From Ferruginibacter sp. (lineage in GTDB: Bacteria > Bacteroidota > Bacteroidia > Chitinophagales > Chitinophagaceae), in assembly GCA_019638575.1 (NCBI GenBank), contig JAHBTN010000017.1:21327-85326 (forward strand): a stretch of 64,000 bases of DNA. The letters run 5' to 3'. Positions 51,539 to 60,152 of this stretch are shown piece after piece (positions within the stretch are counted from its first letter, which is position 1; every line of letters starts with the position of its first letter). The notes beneath the pieces were generated by a model. It saw only the letters and a list, made by a program, of their open reading frames with translations. It was not told the DNA's origin and did no database searches. A program made the position numbers and the translations under genes.

Positions 51539-52567
51539 TTATTTAAAACTTCCAGCATCTACATCTTTAATAAATTGTATCAGCCCCGGAAAATAATGCG
51601 GTTGGTCATCATACATATCCATGTGGCTGCCTTGCGGGCATAATAAAAACCGGCCATGCTGTACTTGTGTACTCATCCATTTCATGTATTCAGGGTCCAT
51701 CGTATCAAAAGTACCGCCAATGGTTAGTGTGGGTGTTTTTATTGTTGGCAATTCTTTGCTTACATCCCAGTTGGTTAATTTTCCTGCAATGCCAAATTCG
51801 CTTGGCCCCTGCATGGTTACGTATAAACTGTGGTTAATTTTTGCAAAAGATCGGTTAATCGGTTCGGGCCATTTGTCTAATGGAATGCGACAAATATGTT
51901 TTGCATAAAAATTGGGCATCAGCAGTTCCATGTATTTAGGATTTTCAAAATCGCCTTTAGCTTCTATCTGCCTTATGGTATCTAAAATTTTTGGATCAAA
52001 TTGTGGCGCTAATACATCCTGTGCATATTTTCCATAAGCCGGGCAACTGCTCATCATATTGCTAATGATTAGCCCTTTTATATTATCCTGGTATTTTAAA
52101 GCATATTGCATGGCCAGTATGCCGCCCCAGCTATGCCCCAATAAATAAAAATTATCTTTATTAAGGCCAAGCGCTTTACGCACCTGCTCCACTTCTTCCA
52201 CGTATCTTGGCAAGTCCCACATGCTTGTATCTTTAGGATCGTCAGATAATCCGCAGCCCAACTGATCGTAATAAATTATTTCAAACCCTTCGGGCAGCAA
52301 AAAATTTTCAAAACATTCAAAATATTCATGCGTAGCGCCCGGGCCGCCATTAAGCAACAGCAATTTTATTTTTGGGTTATTGCCAATACTTTTTGTCCAT
52401 ACATTGAATTTGCCCTTTGGGGTTTCAATCGGTATAACTTTTACACCGCCTGTTTGTATTTCTTTATACAGGTTGGATGCTGTGTTTTCTGCTGCAGGTT
52501 TGTTTTGGTTGTTGCAACCGAATACTGCTATTGCACACAACAGGAAGAGTATCTTTTTCATAAGCAA
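51539..52567 (-). CDS. Lipoprotein of the prolyl aminopeptidase (S33) alpha/beta hydrolase family
   Basis: This 342-residue protein has a lipobox (CAIAVFGCNNQ), so it is probably anchored in the periplasm or outer membrane. The hydrolase core has the oxyanion segment LNGGPGATHEYFE, IIYYDQLGCGLSDDP, the nucleophile elbow LLGHSWGGILAM and the late GGTFDTMDPEY and GSHMDMYDDQP for Asp and His, as in proline iminopeptidases. ATG 52561 (MKKILFLL) is an alternative start. It is the last gene of the five-gene minus-strand run. Confidence 0.9.
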   Translation of the reverse strand: MLMKKILFLLCAIAVFGCNNQNKPAAENTASNLYKEIQTGGVKVIPIETPKGKFNVWTKSIGNNPKIKLLLLNGGPGATHEYFECFENFLLPEGFEIIYYDQLGCGLSDDPKDTSMWDLPRYVEEVEQVRKALGLNKDNFYLLGHSWGGILAMQYALKYQDNIKGLIISNMMSSCPAYGKYAQDVLAPQFDPKILDTIRQIEAKGDFENPKYMELLMPNFYAKHICRIPLDKWPEPINRSFAKINHSLYVTMQGPSEFGIAGKLTNWDVSKELPTIKTPTLTIGGTFDTMDPEYMKWMSTQVQHGRFLLCPQGSHMDMYDDQPHYFPGLIQFIKDVDAGSFK

Positions 52568-52582
52568 AATTTTATTTTGGTT

Positions 52583-53653
52583 TTATGGTTGATTATTGTT
52601 GAATTCTTTTAAGATAGTTGCTTTTATCCCGGCCCACTCTTCTTTAATAAAACTAAAATATACTGTGTCTCTTATTACACCATCTTCATTAATCATGTGG
52701 TTCCTGAATATGCCTTCTTTGGTGGCACCAATTTTTAACATGGCGCCCTGCGATTTTATGTTGCGGGAGCTTGTCTTTAATTCAATCCTGTTTAAACCCA
52801 GTGTTTCAAAACCATAAGATAACAATAATATTTTAGTTGCTTTGTTGATGCCACTGCGTTGCAATGCAGGATGGTACCATGTCCAGCCAATCTCTAACCG
52901 TTTATTAGGGAACGAAATATTTGCATAACGGGTGCAGCCGGCATACCTGTTTTCCTTTTTATCAAAAATTGCAAAAGGGTAGGATAGCCCGGATTTTCTT
53001 TCAGCAAGTGCCGTATCAAAATACTTCCTGAAATCTTCCTCGTTTTTTATTTTGGTGCCGGTAAACTCCCATAATTCTTTATGCAAAGCTATGGACAGTA
53101 AAGTATTATAATGTTTTTCAGATAGCGGTTCAAGTTTAGAACGGTGATTTTGCAAAACAATTTCTTCACTAAAAAAATCATCATTATTTAAATGTAAATT
53201 TTGTTTTTTCAGCATGTTTACAACAATCTTATCAATGGGCAGGCTTACAATGTCTTCCGAAACATCTTCCCAGTTTACAAAACGGAAAGTTTCGGTTTCG
53301 CCGGTTTCGGCATACATTTTTAATTGCTGTTCATCAAAGTCAAATGGTTTGCTACGTAAAGCTGCGGTTATGGGTTCAAGCGCTTCTACAAAATAATAAA
53401 TTGAAATAATTTGGTGTGCAGGATTAAAGGCGCTTTGTTGGTAATAGTCGGTAGTGTAAATATGTGCACCCACCTTTACTTTAAGGTTCATCTCCTCTAA
53501 AAATTCCCTCTGCAGGCAATCCCTTGTTCCTTCACCGGGTTCCAATCCTCCGCCGGGAAATTTGTTGTAAAATTTTCCCCGTATGTATTCATCGCTTAGC
53601 AGCAATTGGTTTTTATTATTTATTAAAATACCGTAAACTCTAATATTGAACAT
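52583..53653 (-). CDS. Nudix hydrolase fused to a GNAT acetyltransferase
   Basis: One 356-residue chain with two domains. Residues 1-150 are Nudix: the box GGLEPGEGTRDCLQREFLEEM near 38-58 keeps the metal-binding REx2-3EE core. Residues about 165-356 are a RimJ/RimL-type N-acetyltransferase: LEPLSEKHYNTLLSIALHKELWEFTGT, then LEIGWTWYHPALQRSGINKATKILLL and the acetyl-CoA loop. No frame break or internal start lies between them, so it is a true fusion in this sequence. 15 bp separate it from the S33 gene and 4 bp from the CorA gene. Confidence 0.88.
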   Translation of the reverse strand: MFNIRVYGILINNKNQLLLSDEYIRGKFYNKFPGGGLEPGEGTRDCLQREFLEEMNLKVKVGAHIYTTDYYQQSAFNPAHQIISIYYFVEALEPITAALRSKPFDFDEQQLKMYAETGETETFRFVNWEDVSEDIVSLPIDKIVVNMLKKQNLHLNNDDFFSEEIVLQNHRSKLEPLSEKHYNTLLSIALHKELWEFTGTKIKNEEDFRKYFDTALAERKSGLSYPFAIFDKKENRYAGCTRYANISFPNKRLEIGWTWYHPALQRSGINKATKILLLSYGFETLGLNRIELKTSSRNIKSQGAMLKIGATKEGIFRNHMINEDGVIRDTVYFSFIKEEWAGIKATILKEFNNNQP

Positions 53654-53657
53654 GCTT

Positions 53658-54596
53658 TTATTTTCTTATTCTTTTTGCATAATTACGCACAGCAATGGCA
53701 AGTATAATGATAGATAAAATTACCGGCAGCCAAAAAGCAAGGTGGCTGTCTTTGTAAGGGATAGGTACATTCATACCATAAATACTTGCAATTAAAACCG
53801 GTACGCTTAAAAAAATGGTAAGGGTTGTAAGCCGTTTCAATACATCGTTCTGGTTATTGCTGATGATGCTGGCAAAAGCATCAAGTGTGCTGTTTAGAAT
53901 GTTGGTGTAAGTGGTTGCCATCTCAAGCGCCTGCGATGTTTCTACTATCAAATCTTCCAGCAGGTCTTTTTCCTCTTCATTTAATTGTAATAGATTGGTA
54001 CGGCTTATTTTCATCATCAGCAATTCGTTGCTGCGCAATGCAGTAATAAAGTACACAAAACTTTTTTGGATACGCATCAGTTGCAGCAATTCTTCATTGC
54101 GGTTGCTGGCATACAATTTTTGCTCAAGGCTGTTGCGGCGTGTGTTTATCTCTTTCAGGTAATCCTGGAAATTGCTGGTTATTTTTTCAAATATCTTCAG
54201 CACCATCATGTTCATCCTGTCGGGGTTGCGGTGCTGAAAACTGTTCAGGAATTTTTTGATGGCTTCGTTTTCAAATGAGTTTACCGTTACAATTTGCTGA
54301 TGGGTTAATATGATACAAATGGGAATGGTTATGTAAAATGCATCGCTCAGGTTAAACGAATTGTTTTCGGTTGGGGTTTTAATTACAATAAGTTTTACAT
54401 TGTCTTCAATCTCGTAACGGCTGCGTTCATCAATATCGAGCGAATCGGTTAAAAAATCTGCCGGTATATTCATCGTTTCACTCAGCTCAATAAATTCTTC
54501 CTGCTTAAGTGGTGGTAATACATTTACCCAAACGGCATTTTCGGCGTTATCAATAGCAATGTTTTTTTGTTCGGTATTTTTAAAATATTGTATCAT
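53658..54596 (-). CDS. corA: CorA-family metal ion transporter
   Basis: Pentameric Mg2+/Co2+ channel, 312 residues. A large N-terminal cytosolic domain (about 1-240, with the long helix FQDYLKEINTRRNSLEQKLYASNRNEELLQLM) is followed by two C-terminal membrane helices (TLTIFLSVPVLIASIYGMNV and LAFWLPVILSIIILAIAV). The pore signature GMN is present in YGMNVPIP. It is co-transcribed with dapF (17 bp) and the Nudix-GNAT gene (4 bp). Confidence 0.93.
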   Translation of the reverse strand: MIQYFKNTEQKNIAIDNAENAVWVNVLPPLKQEEFIELSETMNIPADFLTDSLDIDERSRYEIEDNVKLIVIKTPTENNSFNLSDAFYITIPICIILTHQQIVTVNSFENEAIKKFLNSFQHRNPDRMNMMVLKIFEKITSNFQDYLKEINTRRNSLEQKLYASNRNEELLQLMRIQKSFVYFITALRSNELLMMKISRTNLLQLNEEEKDLLEDLIVETSQALEMATTYTNILNSTLDAFASIISNNQNDVLKRLTTLTIFLSVPVLIASIYGMNVPIPYKDSHLAFWLPVILSIIILAIAVRNYAKRIRK

Positions 54597-54612
54597 TAAT
54601 TAACTGTCTTTT

Positions 54613-55395
54613 TCAAACTTCAATTTCGCCTTTATAAACCATAAGAGCCGGGCCGCACAATAAAATGTTTTCAAAATGTTCGTCATCAATTTTATTATAC
54701 TCCACACTTAAATTTCCGCCGGCGGTTTTCACTTCTACCCGGTTAAAGCCTTTATCGTTATGTGCAAACATTAATGCCGATGCGGTAACGCCGGTGCCGC
54801 AACTTAGGGTTTCATCTTCTACACCACGTTCATAAGTGCGTACATAAATGCCATCTTCTTCGGCCGGTTCGGCAAAATTTACATTGATGCCTTCTTTTTT
54901 AAACTGTTTGCTGTAGCGTATTTCACGGCCGGCTTCCACCACATCTATATCGGCTACATTACTGGCAAATTTTACATAATGAGGCGATCCGGTATTTAAA
55001 ATGGCATAGCCCGGATATAGTTTTACTTCGTTAACATTTTGCATTTTTAATCTTACCATCCCATGCATATCAATATCGGCTTCGTGTAAACCATCTACAG
55101 CCATAAACCGGTAAGTAACTTTATACATGCCCTGATCGCTTGCATATTTTACAATACAACGGCCGCCATTGCCACACATGCTGCCTGGCAAACCATTGGC
55201 ATTATAATACTTCATTTCAAAATCAAGCGTGCTGTGCTTATTAATGAGCATTAACCCATCGGCGCCAACACCAAACCTACGGTTGCACATAAATTTTACC
55301 TGTGCATTGGTTAGCCCATTGTATTTTTCATCCCGGTTTTCCAGTATAACAAAATCGTTGCCGGCTCCCTGGTATTTATAAAATTCTATTTTCAT
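54613..55395 (-). CDS. dapF: Diaminopimelate epimerase
   Basis: Interconverts LL- and meso-diaminopimelate for lysine and peptidoglycan. The 260-residue protein has the two catalytic Cys regions GSMCGNGGRCIVKYA and DETLSCGTGVTASAL, with the substrate motif KYQGAGNDFVILEN at the start. The family proton-transfer pair is intact. It lies between nucleoside phosphorylase (3 bp) and corA. Confidence 0.97.
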   Translation of the reverse strand: MKIEFYKYQGAGNDFVILENRDEKYNGLTNAQVKFMCNRRFGVGADGLMLINKHSTLDFEMKYYNANGLPGSMCGNGGRCIVKYASDQGMYKVTYRFMAVDGLHEADIDMHGMVRLKMQNVNEVKLYPGYAILNTGSPHYVKFASNVADIDVVEAGREIRYSKQFKKEGINVNFAEPAEEDGIYVRTYERGVEDETLSCGTGVTASALMFAHNDKGFNRVEVKTAGGNLSVEYNKIDDEHFENILLCGPALMVYKGEIEV

Positions 55396-55398
55396 TTT

Positions 55399-56280
55399 TT
55401 AAATGCTTGATCCTGCAATCACTTGCAGCGATTGTTTAATTAAATTTTCTACCGTTTTACTTCCGTCTTTTGTAAATTCTTTGCTTATTCGGTTGGCAAC
55501 AATGGTACTCAGGCTTAGGCAGTGATGCCCCAATGCTTTTCCCAAACCATAAATAGCCGATGTTTCCATTTCAAAATTAGTAATACGGTAGTTACCAAAA
55601 CTAAAGTTTGTAAGATTATCAATTAAATGCGGATGGCCAAGGCCCAGGCGAAGTATGCGTCCCTGCGGGCCATAAAAACCCGGGCAGGTAACAGTAATGC
55701 CCTGGTGATAGTTATTGGTAAAATGTTTTATGATCGAAGCGCTTGCCATGTTTATATATGGCGATATTTTGCCCGAACTTAATTGTGTGTGCGTATTAAA
55801 GGCTTGTATCAACTGTTTTTCCTCTTCATTATTTTCCATACGGTAAAAATGCATGAGGTTATCGAGGCCAAGGCCATGTGTACTGGCAACAAAACTATCT
55901 ACAGGAATATCTTTTTGCAACGAGCCTGTTGTGCCCAGGCGAATGATATTAAGGCTTGTAAGTTTTTCTTTTATTAATCTTGTTTCAAAATCAATATTTA
56001 CCAAAGCATCCAGTTCGTTAAATACAATGTCAATATTATCGGGGCCAATACCGGTACTTACACAGCTTAATCTTTTGTTGCCAATATAACCGGTATGTGT
56101 TATAAATTCACGATGATTGTTTTTACATTCAATCTTATCGAAATATTTACTTACTTCTGCAACCCTGTCGGGGTCGCCAACTGTAATAATGGTTGTAGCC
56201 AGTTCTTCTGGCCGGCAATTAAGGTGATAAACAGCGCCACGGCTATTGATGATTAATTCTGATTCGGCAATCCTGCTCAT
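55399..56280 (-). CDS. Nucleoside phosphorylase, uridine-phosphorylase type
   Basis: This 293-residue enzyme cleaves nucleosides with phosphate in salvage. ITVGDPDRVAEVSKYFD near residue 32 is the phosphate-binding Gly-Asp-Arg motif, RLGTTGSLQKDIPVDSFV and FEMETSAIYGLGKALGHHCLS (Glu-Met-Glu binding ribose) fit the Udp/MtnN superfamily. It is somewhat longer than E. coli Udp (253). Substrate between uridine and purines cannot be fixed from sequence. It is the first gene of the five-gene run. Confidence 0.88.
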   Translation of the reverse strand: MSRIAESELIINSRGAVYHLNCRPEELATTIITVGDPDRVAEVSKYFDKIECKNNHREFITHTGYIGNKRLSCVSTGIGPDNIDIVFNELDALVNIDFETRLIKEKLTSLNIIRLGTTGSLQKDIPVDSFVASTHGLGLDNLMHFYRMENNEEEKQLIQAFNTHTQLSSGKISPYINMASASIIKHFTNNYHQGITVTCPGFYGPQGRILRLGLGHPHLIDNLTNFSFGNYRITNFEMETSAIYGLGKALGHHCLSLSTIVANRISKEFTKDGSKTVENLIKQSLQVIAGSSI

Positions 56281-56329
56281 GATTTTTTTATTTTGAAAAT
56301 GTGAAACGCAATATTCTTTAAAATTACCC

Positions 56330-56337
56330 TATTTTTG
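56330..56337 (+). promoter_or_regulatory. Consensus -7 box for tRNA-Cys
   Basis: TATTTTTG matches TAnnTTTG about 50 bp before the tRNA. No -33 TTTG at the usual distance. Confidence 0.45.
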
Positions 56338-56385
56338 CACTGTTTAAAAATGAAATGAAGGTGAATCTTCATTTTTATTTTATAG

Positions 56386-56456
56386 GGTCCTGTAGCCGAG
56401 TGGTTAGGCAAAGCTCTGCAAAAGCTTCTACACCGGTTCGAATCCGGTCGGGACCT
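56386..56456 (+). tRNA. tRNA-Cys (anticodon GCA)
   Basis: The acceptor stem pairs GGTCCTG (56386-56392) with CGGGACC (56449-56455). The D arm GCC/GGC, an anticodon arm AAGCT-CTGCAAA-AGCTT with anticodon GCA, and a T arm ACCGG-TTCGAAT-CCGGT are all present. Position 56456 is the discriminator T; CCA is not encoded. Confidence 0.97.
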
Positions 56457-56469
56457 CAAATTTAAGTTA

Positions 56470-56512
56470 CGCCATTGCAAAGGCAGGTTAGCTTTACCAG
56501 GTTGCAATGGCG
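56470..56512 (+). terminator. Hairpin terminator of tRNA-Cys
   Basis: CGCCATTGCAA (56470-56480) pairs with TTGCAATGGCG (56502-56512), a perfect 11-bp stem with a 21-nt loop, followed by TTTT. The T-run reaches into the promoter of the next gene. Confidence 0.8.
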
Positions 56513-56515
56513 TTT

Positions 56516-56523
56516 TACATTTG
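56516..56523 (+). promoter_or_regulatory. Consensus -7 box abutting the start at 56529
   Basis: TACATTTG matches TAnnTTTG and ends 5 nt before ATG 56529; the transcript would be leaderless. It begins 4 nt after the terminator hairpin of tRNA-Cys. Confidence 0.5.
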
Positions 56524-56528
56524 TAGAT

Positions 56529-56933
56529 ATGATTGTTAAATACCTTCATTGGCTTGGCATTACAGCCTGCATTGCATTAATTATAAGTTGCTTTTTACCC
56601 TGGATGTATTATGCCGATATCAACCAGCAGTTCACGGGGTTTTACAGCTACAAAAATGCTTACGGAAAACCGGGGCGTTTCCTTTGTTTACTATCGCTGG
56701 TAACATTGCTGTTTATTATTTTACCAAAAGTGTGGGCCAAAAGGGCTAATTTGTTTATTGGCGCTGTAATAGTGGCCTATGGTATTAAATCATATATTTT
56801 ATTCAGTTCATGCTATAATAATTATTGCCCTCAAAAATTACCGGCTATATACGTAATGCTGGCTTGCACTATTATCATTTTAATAGCGGCGGCTTTTCCA
56901 CATCTTAAGCTTAACGAAAAAAATAAGAGCTAA
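56529..56933 (+). CDS. Small membrane protein of unknown function
   Basis: From ATG 56529 the protein has 134 residues (MIVKYLHWLGITACIAL). The frame opens earlier at 56475, but that stretch lies in the tRNA terminator hairpin and ahead of a consensus -7 box, so I reject it. Four hydrophobic helices are visible; CYNNYCPQK between helices 3 and 4 holds two Cys. No family is recognised. An ABC exporter gene follows 67 bp downstream. Confidence 0.75.
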   Translation: MIVKYLHWLGITACIALIISCFLPWMYYADINQQFTGFYSYKNAYGKPGRFLCLLSLVTLLFIILPKVWAKRANLFIGAVIVAYGIKSYILFSSCYNNYCPQKLPAIYVMLACTIIILIAAAFPHLKLNEKNKS

Positions 56934-56984
56934 AGCGTATCCTGATACTTGTATAAGGGCAAGATGTACCGTTGCTTTTTATTT

Positions 56985-56992
56985 TATATTTG
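56985..56992 (+). promoter_or_regulatory. Consensus -7 box for the ABC exporter gene
   Basis: TATATTTG matches TAnnTTTG and ends 8 nt before ATG 57001, so the leader would be only a few nucleotides. Its last base overlaps the GTG at 56992, which argues against that codon as start. Confidence 0.5.
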
Positions 56993-57000
56993 TGTACTTA

Positions 57001-58842
57001 ATGAAACATCTTTCTTCTCTCAATAAATATTTCTGGAAATACCGTTGGCATTTTATGCTGGGAATATTTTTTGTAGTGCTAACAAATTATTTCCGCATAT
57101 TGGCACCGCAACTTACAGGTTACGTAGTTAACACAGTTGTACAATCAATCAAATCGCCGCATATAAATGATTTTGATATTAAAAAAAGCGAAAAAGATTA
57201 TGACTATGTAGTAAGGCAGGTGATATCGTCTTTTGATGAAAAAACAGGAAATAAAATTTTGTATGCCGGTATTACTTTGTTTGTAATAGCCATCATCAGT
57301 GGTTTCTTTATGTTCCTGATGCGGCAAACCATTATTGTAATGAGCAGGCATATTGAGTACGACCAGAAGAATGAAATTTTTTCGCACTATCAAAAACTTG
57401 ATACCGAATTTTATAAAACACATAGCACCGGCGATTTAATGAACCGTATTGCTGATGATGTAAGTAAAGTAAGGATGTATACCGGCCCTGCATTGATGTA
57501 TTTTATAAACCTTGCAGCCGTATTGGGATTTAGCATTTTTTTTATGTTTAAAGCAAGTCCACGGCTAACATTGGTAGCACTTGCCCCTTTGCCTGTTTTA
57601 GCAGTTGCTATTTATATGGTTAATACCATCATCAACAAAAAAAGCGAACGCATACAAGCATTATTGAGCAACCTTACCACTAATGCACAGGAATCTTACT
57701 CGGGCATTAGGGTTATAAAATCATTTGTGCAGGAAAAGGCAATGATGAATTTTTTTAAAAACAACAGTGTTGAGTATAGGGATAATGCACTTAGCCTTGC
57801 TAAAACCGAAGCCATATATTTTCCCAGCATGGCCTTGCTGATTGGATTAAGTACATTAATTACAATTATGGTAGGTAGCCTTGATGTTATCAATAATACC
57901 GGCGACGCAAGTGTGGGACGTATTGCCGAGTTTGTAATGTATATACAAATGCTAACATTCCCTGTTAGCGCTATAGGCTGGACGGCAAGCATGACACAAA
58001 GGGCAGCAACATCTCAGCGGCGTATTAATGAGTTCCTGCTTACAGAGCCCTCTATAAAAAATACCAAACAGCCGGTAACAAGTTTAATAAAAGGCAACAT
58101 CGGTTTAACCAATGTTGATTTTGTGTATCCGCATACGGGTATACATGCCCTTAAAGATTTTTCGTTGCAGGTAAAAGCAGGTGAAAAAATTGCCATAGTT
58201 GGCCGTACAGGATCAGGAAAAACTACCATTGCACAATTGTTGTTACATGCTTATGAACCTCAAAAAGGATTAATAACTTTTGACGGTATACCTATCAATA
58301 AATTTAACCTGCAGGCTTTACGCTTACAAATAAGTTATGTGCCGCAGGATGTTTTTTTATTTAGCGATACAGTTAAAAACAATATTGAATTTGGCGTAAC
58401 AGATGCTACAGATGAAGAAGTGGAGCAGGCTGCAAAACTGGCTGCTGTACATACCGAAATAGAAAAGTTTAGTAATGGTTACCATACTATGATTGGAGAA
58501 AGAGGCGTTACATTAAGCGGTGGCCAAAAACAACGTATATCAATAGCAAGGGCATTAATAAAAAGCCCGCAGTTGTTAATACTAGATGATTGCCTGAGCG
58601 CTGTAGATGCCCGAACCGAAAAAGAAGTAATTGGCAACCTGGGCCGTTTTTTAGATGGTAAAACTGCTATTATTATCACACATCGTATCTTTTCGCTGTT
58701 TGAATTTGATAAAATTATTGTGCTGGATGAGGGTAAGATTATGGAACAGGGAACACATGAACAACTGATACAGCAAAACGGGTACTATGCCGAAATGTAC
58801 TACAGGCAACAGGAACAGGATAATAAAGCCAACGGGTTATAA
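57001..58842 (+). CDS. ABC exporter, fused membrane and ATPase domains (MsbA-like)
   Basis: From ATG 57001 the protein has 613 residues. Six membrane helices form the N-terminal half; a soluble stretch between helices 1 and 2 (SIKSPHINDFDIKKSEKDYDY) is longer than in MsbA. The ATPase has Walker A IVGRTGSGKTTIAQ, Q-loop SYVPQDVFLFSD, signature TLSGGQKQRISIARALI, Walker B LLILDDCLSAVD and H-loop IITHR. The residue after Walker B is Asp-Cys rather than Asp-Glu-Pro (LDDCLS), an occasional variant that may slow hydrolysis. The cargo is unknown. Confidence 0.92.
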   Translation: MKHLSSLNKYFWKYRWHFMLGIFFVVLTNYFRILAPQLTGYVVNTVVQSIKSPHINDFDIKKSEKDYDYVVRQVISSFDEKTGNKILYAGITLFVIAIISGFFMFLMRQTIIVMSRHIEYDQKNEIFSHYQKLDTEFYKTHSTGDLMNRIADDVSKVRMYTGPALMYFINLAAVLGFSIFFMFKASPRLTLVALAPLPVLAVAIYMVNTIINKKSERIQALLSNLTTNAQESYSGIRVIKSFVQEKAMMNFFKNNSVEYRDNALSLAKTEAIYFPSMALLIGLSTLITIMVGSLDVINNTGDASVGRIAEFVMYIQMLTFPVSAIGWTASMTQRAATSQRRINEFLLTEPSIKNTKQPVTSLIKGNIGLTNVDFVYPHTGIHALKDFSLQVKAGEKIAIVGRTGSGKTTIAQLLLHAYEPQKGLITFDGIPINKFNLQALRLQISYVPQDVFLFSDTVKNNIEFGVTDATDEEVEQAAKLAAVHTEIEKFSNGYHTMIGERGVTLSGGQKQRISIARALIKSPQLLILDDCLSAVDARTEKEVIGNLGRFLDGKTAIIITHRIFSLFEFDKIIVLDEGKIMEQGTHEQLIQQNGYYAEMYYRQQEQDNKANGL

Positions 58843-58898
58843 AAAATATAAATTATACAGTAGTTAATTACCTGCAATAGTAAATAAGCTGTCATATT

Positions 58899-58929
58899 TT
58901 TGGTAAAATGGATAACAATTTTATCTTTG
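58899..58929 (+). promoter_or_regulatory. Full-consensus promoter of the PUR-family gene
   Basis: TTTG (58899-58902), exactly 19 bp, then TATCTTTG (58922-58929). This is the textbook Bacteroidota promoter. The predicted start near 58935 gives a leader of about 40 nt to the GTG at 58976. Confidence 0.85.
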
Positions 58930-58975
58930 CTTCTCCCTAACAGGGAAACATATAATAATTAAAACTAAAAAAACA

Positions 58976-59458
58976 GTGGCGTACGAAAACAACGAAAAGA
59001 AAATGGAAAGCGTTTACAGTAAACGCATCAGGGCCGGCAAACGAAGAACTTACTTTTTTGATGTAAGAGAAACACGTGGCAATGATTATTATCTTACCAT
59101 CACCGAAAGCCGTAAAAGGTTTGATTCTGATGGTTACGACAGGCATAAAATCTTTTTGTATAAAGAAGATTTTAATAAATTTATTAAAGGGTTAGGCGAA
59201 GCGATTGATTTTGTAAAAACCGACCTTATGCCTGATTTTGATTTTGATGCTTTTAATCACGAGAATGCTTATGAAGGTGAAGAAGGGCTGCAAAATAATA
59301 CAGATGCTCCTGCAGATACTGCACCTAAAGCCGTTGCTGAAACAAATGTACCGGAAGAACAAAATACAGCAACTGAAAAAGTTGAATCTAATGCAAATGA
59401 AACAGCTACAGATAATGCTACCGGTAATGGTAGTGATGAAGTAGCAGAAAAGTGGTAA
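58976..59458 (+). CDS. PUR-family nucleic-acid-binding protein (DUF3276)
   Basis: This 160-residue protein binds single-stranded DNA or RNA by family knowledge. The single PUR repeat (residues about 10-85) reads ESVYSKRIRAGKRRTYFFDVRETRGNDYYLTITESRKRF and HKIFLYKEDFNKFIKGLGEAIDFVK. The last 65 residues are an acidic, Asn/Thr/Ala-rich, probably unfolded tail (NATEKVESNANETATDN). The start is GTG at 58976, directly upstream of the conserved part. A full-consensus promoter and a clear terminator make it a single-gene unit. Confidence 0.9.
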   Translation: MAYENNEKKMESVYSKRIRAGKRRTYFFDVRETRGNDYYLTITESRKRFDSDGYDRHKIFLYKEDFNKFIKGLGEAIDFVKTDLMPDFDFDAFNHENAYEGEEGLQNNTDAPADTAPKAVAETNVPEEQNTATEKVESNANETATDNATGNGSDEVAEKW

Positions 59459-59527
59459 AGGCCCACTGGTATTTTTAACCTTTAATTACCCGTTTAGGGT
59501 TTACCAAACACCAAAACTAATTGCCAC

Positions 59528-59553
59528 AAATCCGCTCACTTTTGAGCGGATTT
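59528..59553 (+). terminator. Rho-independent terminator after the PUR-family gene
   Basis: AAATCCGCTCA (59528-59538) pairs with TGAGCGGATTT (59543-59553), loop CTTT, followed by TATTTTTATT. Confidence 0.9.
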
Positions 59554-59642
59554 TATTTTTATTATTATACTTTAAAAAATACTATCTTTTATGGTGGATA
59601 TTTAAAAAATGTGGTTACTTAAAAATTATATATAAACCAAAG

Positions 59643-60134
59643 ATGAAAAAGATAATTTTTGCAGTGCTTAATTTAAGTTTGGTGATTGTATCCTGTGCAC
59701 AAACAAAATGTACAGTTAAAAAAGCGTATGCATTTTATACAGTTACAATTGCAGGCGCAGCTATTGCTGATGAAAACGGAAATATTATTCCTCCTAAGCC
59801 CCAAATAAACAGGTTTATTTATTTAGAAATGACAGGGACAAAAGAACCTGTTATTGAAAAAATTATGTATGATAGCGTACTTTATATAAGTACAATTGAA
59901 AGGGTAGAAGGTAACACTGTTGTGCCTGTAGAAACAAATAGTGAAAATGCAAAACACAGTATCAGGGTAAAAAAGAAAAACAGCCTTTGGAAAATTGAAT
60001 TACAACCTGCAGATGAAAATACATTGGCAAAAGAAGGTAAAACAGATATCAATATAAGTTTTAAAAACAGTGACAAATCCTGTACTTACAAAATAAAGGA
60101 AGAAATTTTATTGCAAACTGCACCAAGGTATTAA
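59643..60134 (+). CDS. Small exported lipoprotein-like protein, function unknown
   Basis: This 163-residue protein has a signal peptide with a possible lipobox (LSLVIVSCAQT, Cys18). The mature part is about 145 residues, predicted beta-rich, with one further Cys pair (KCTVKK and SCTYKIKEE). I recognise no family. It is convergent with the next minus-strand gene. Confidence 0.65.
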   Translation: MKKIIFAVLNLSLVIVSCAQTKCTVKKAYAFYTVTIAGAAIADENGNIIPPKPQINRFIYLEMTGTKEPVIEKIMYDSVLYISTIERVEGNTVVPVETNSENAKHSIRVKKKNSLWKIELQPADENTLAKEGKTDINISFKNSDKSCTYKIKEEILLQTAPRY

Positions 60135-60152
60135 TCTTTAAAACCTGCTAAG

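Noticed and set aside
56475-56528. Extended N terminus of the small membrane protein
   Set aside because: It lies in the tRNA-Cys terminator stem and upstream of the consensus -7 box; ATG 56529 is better.
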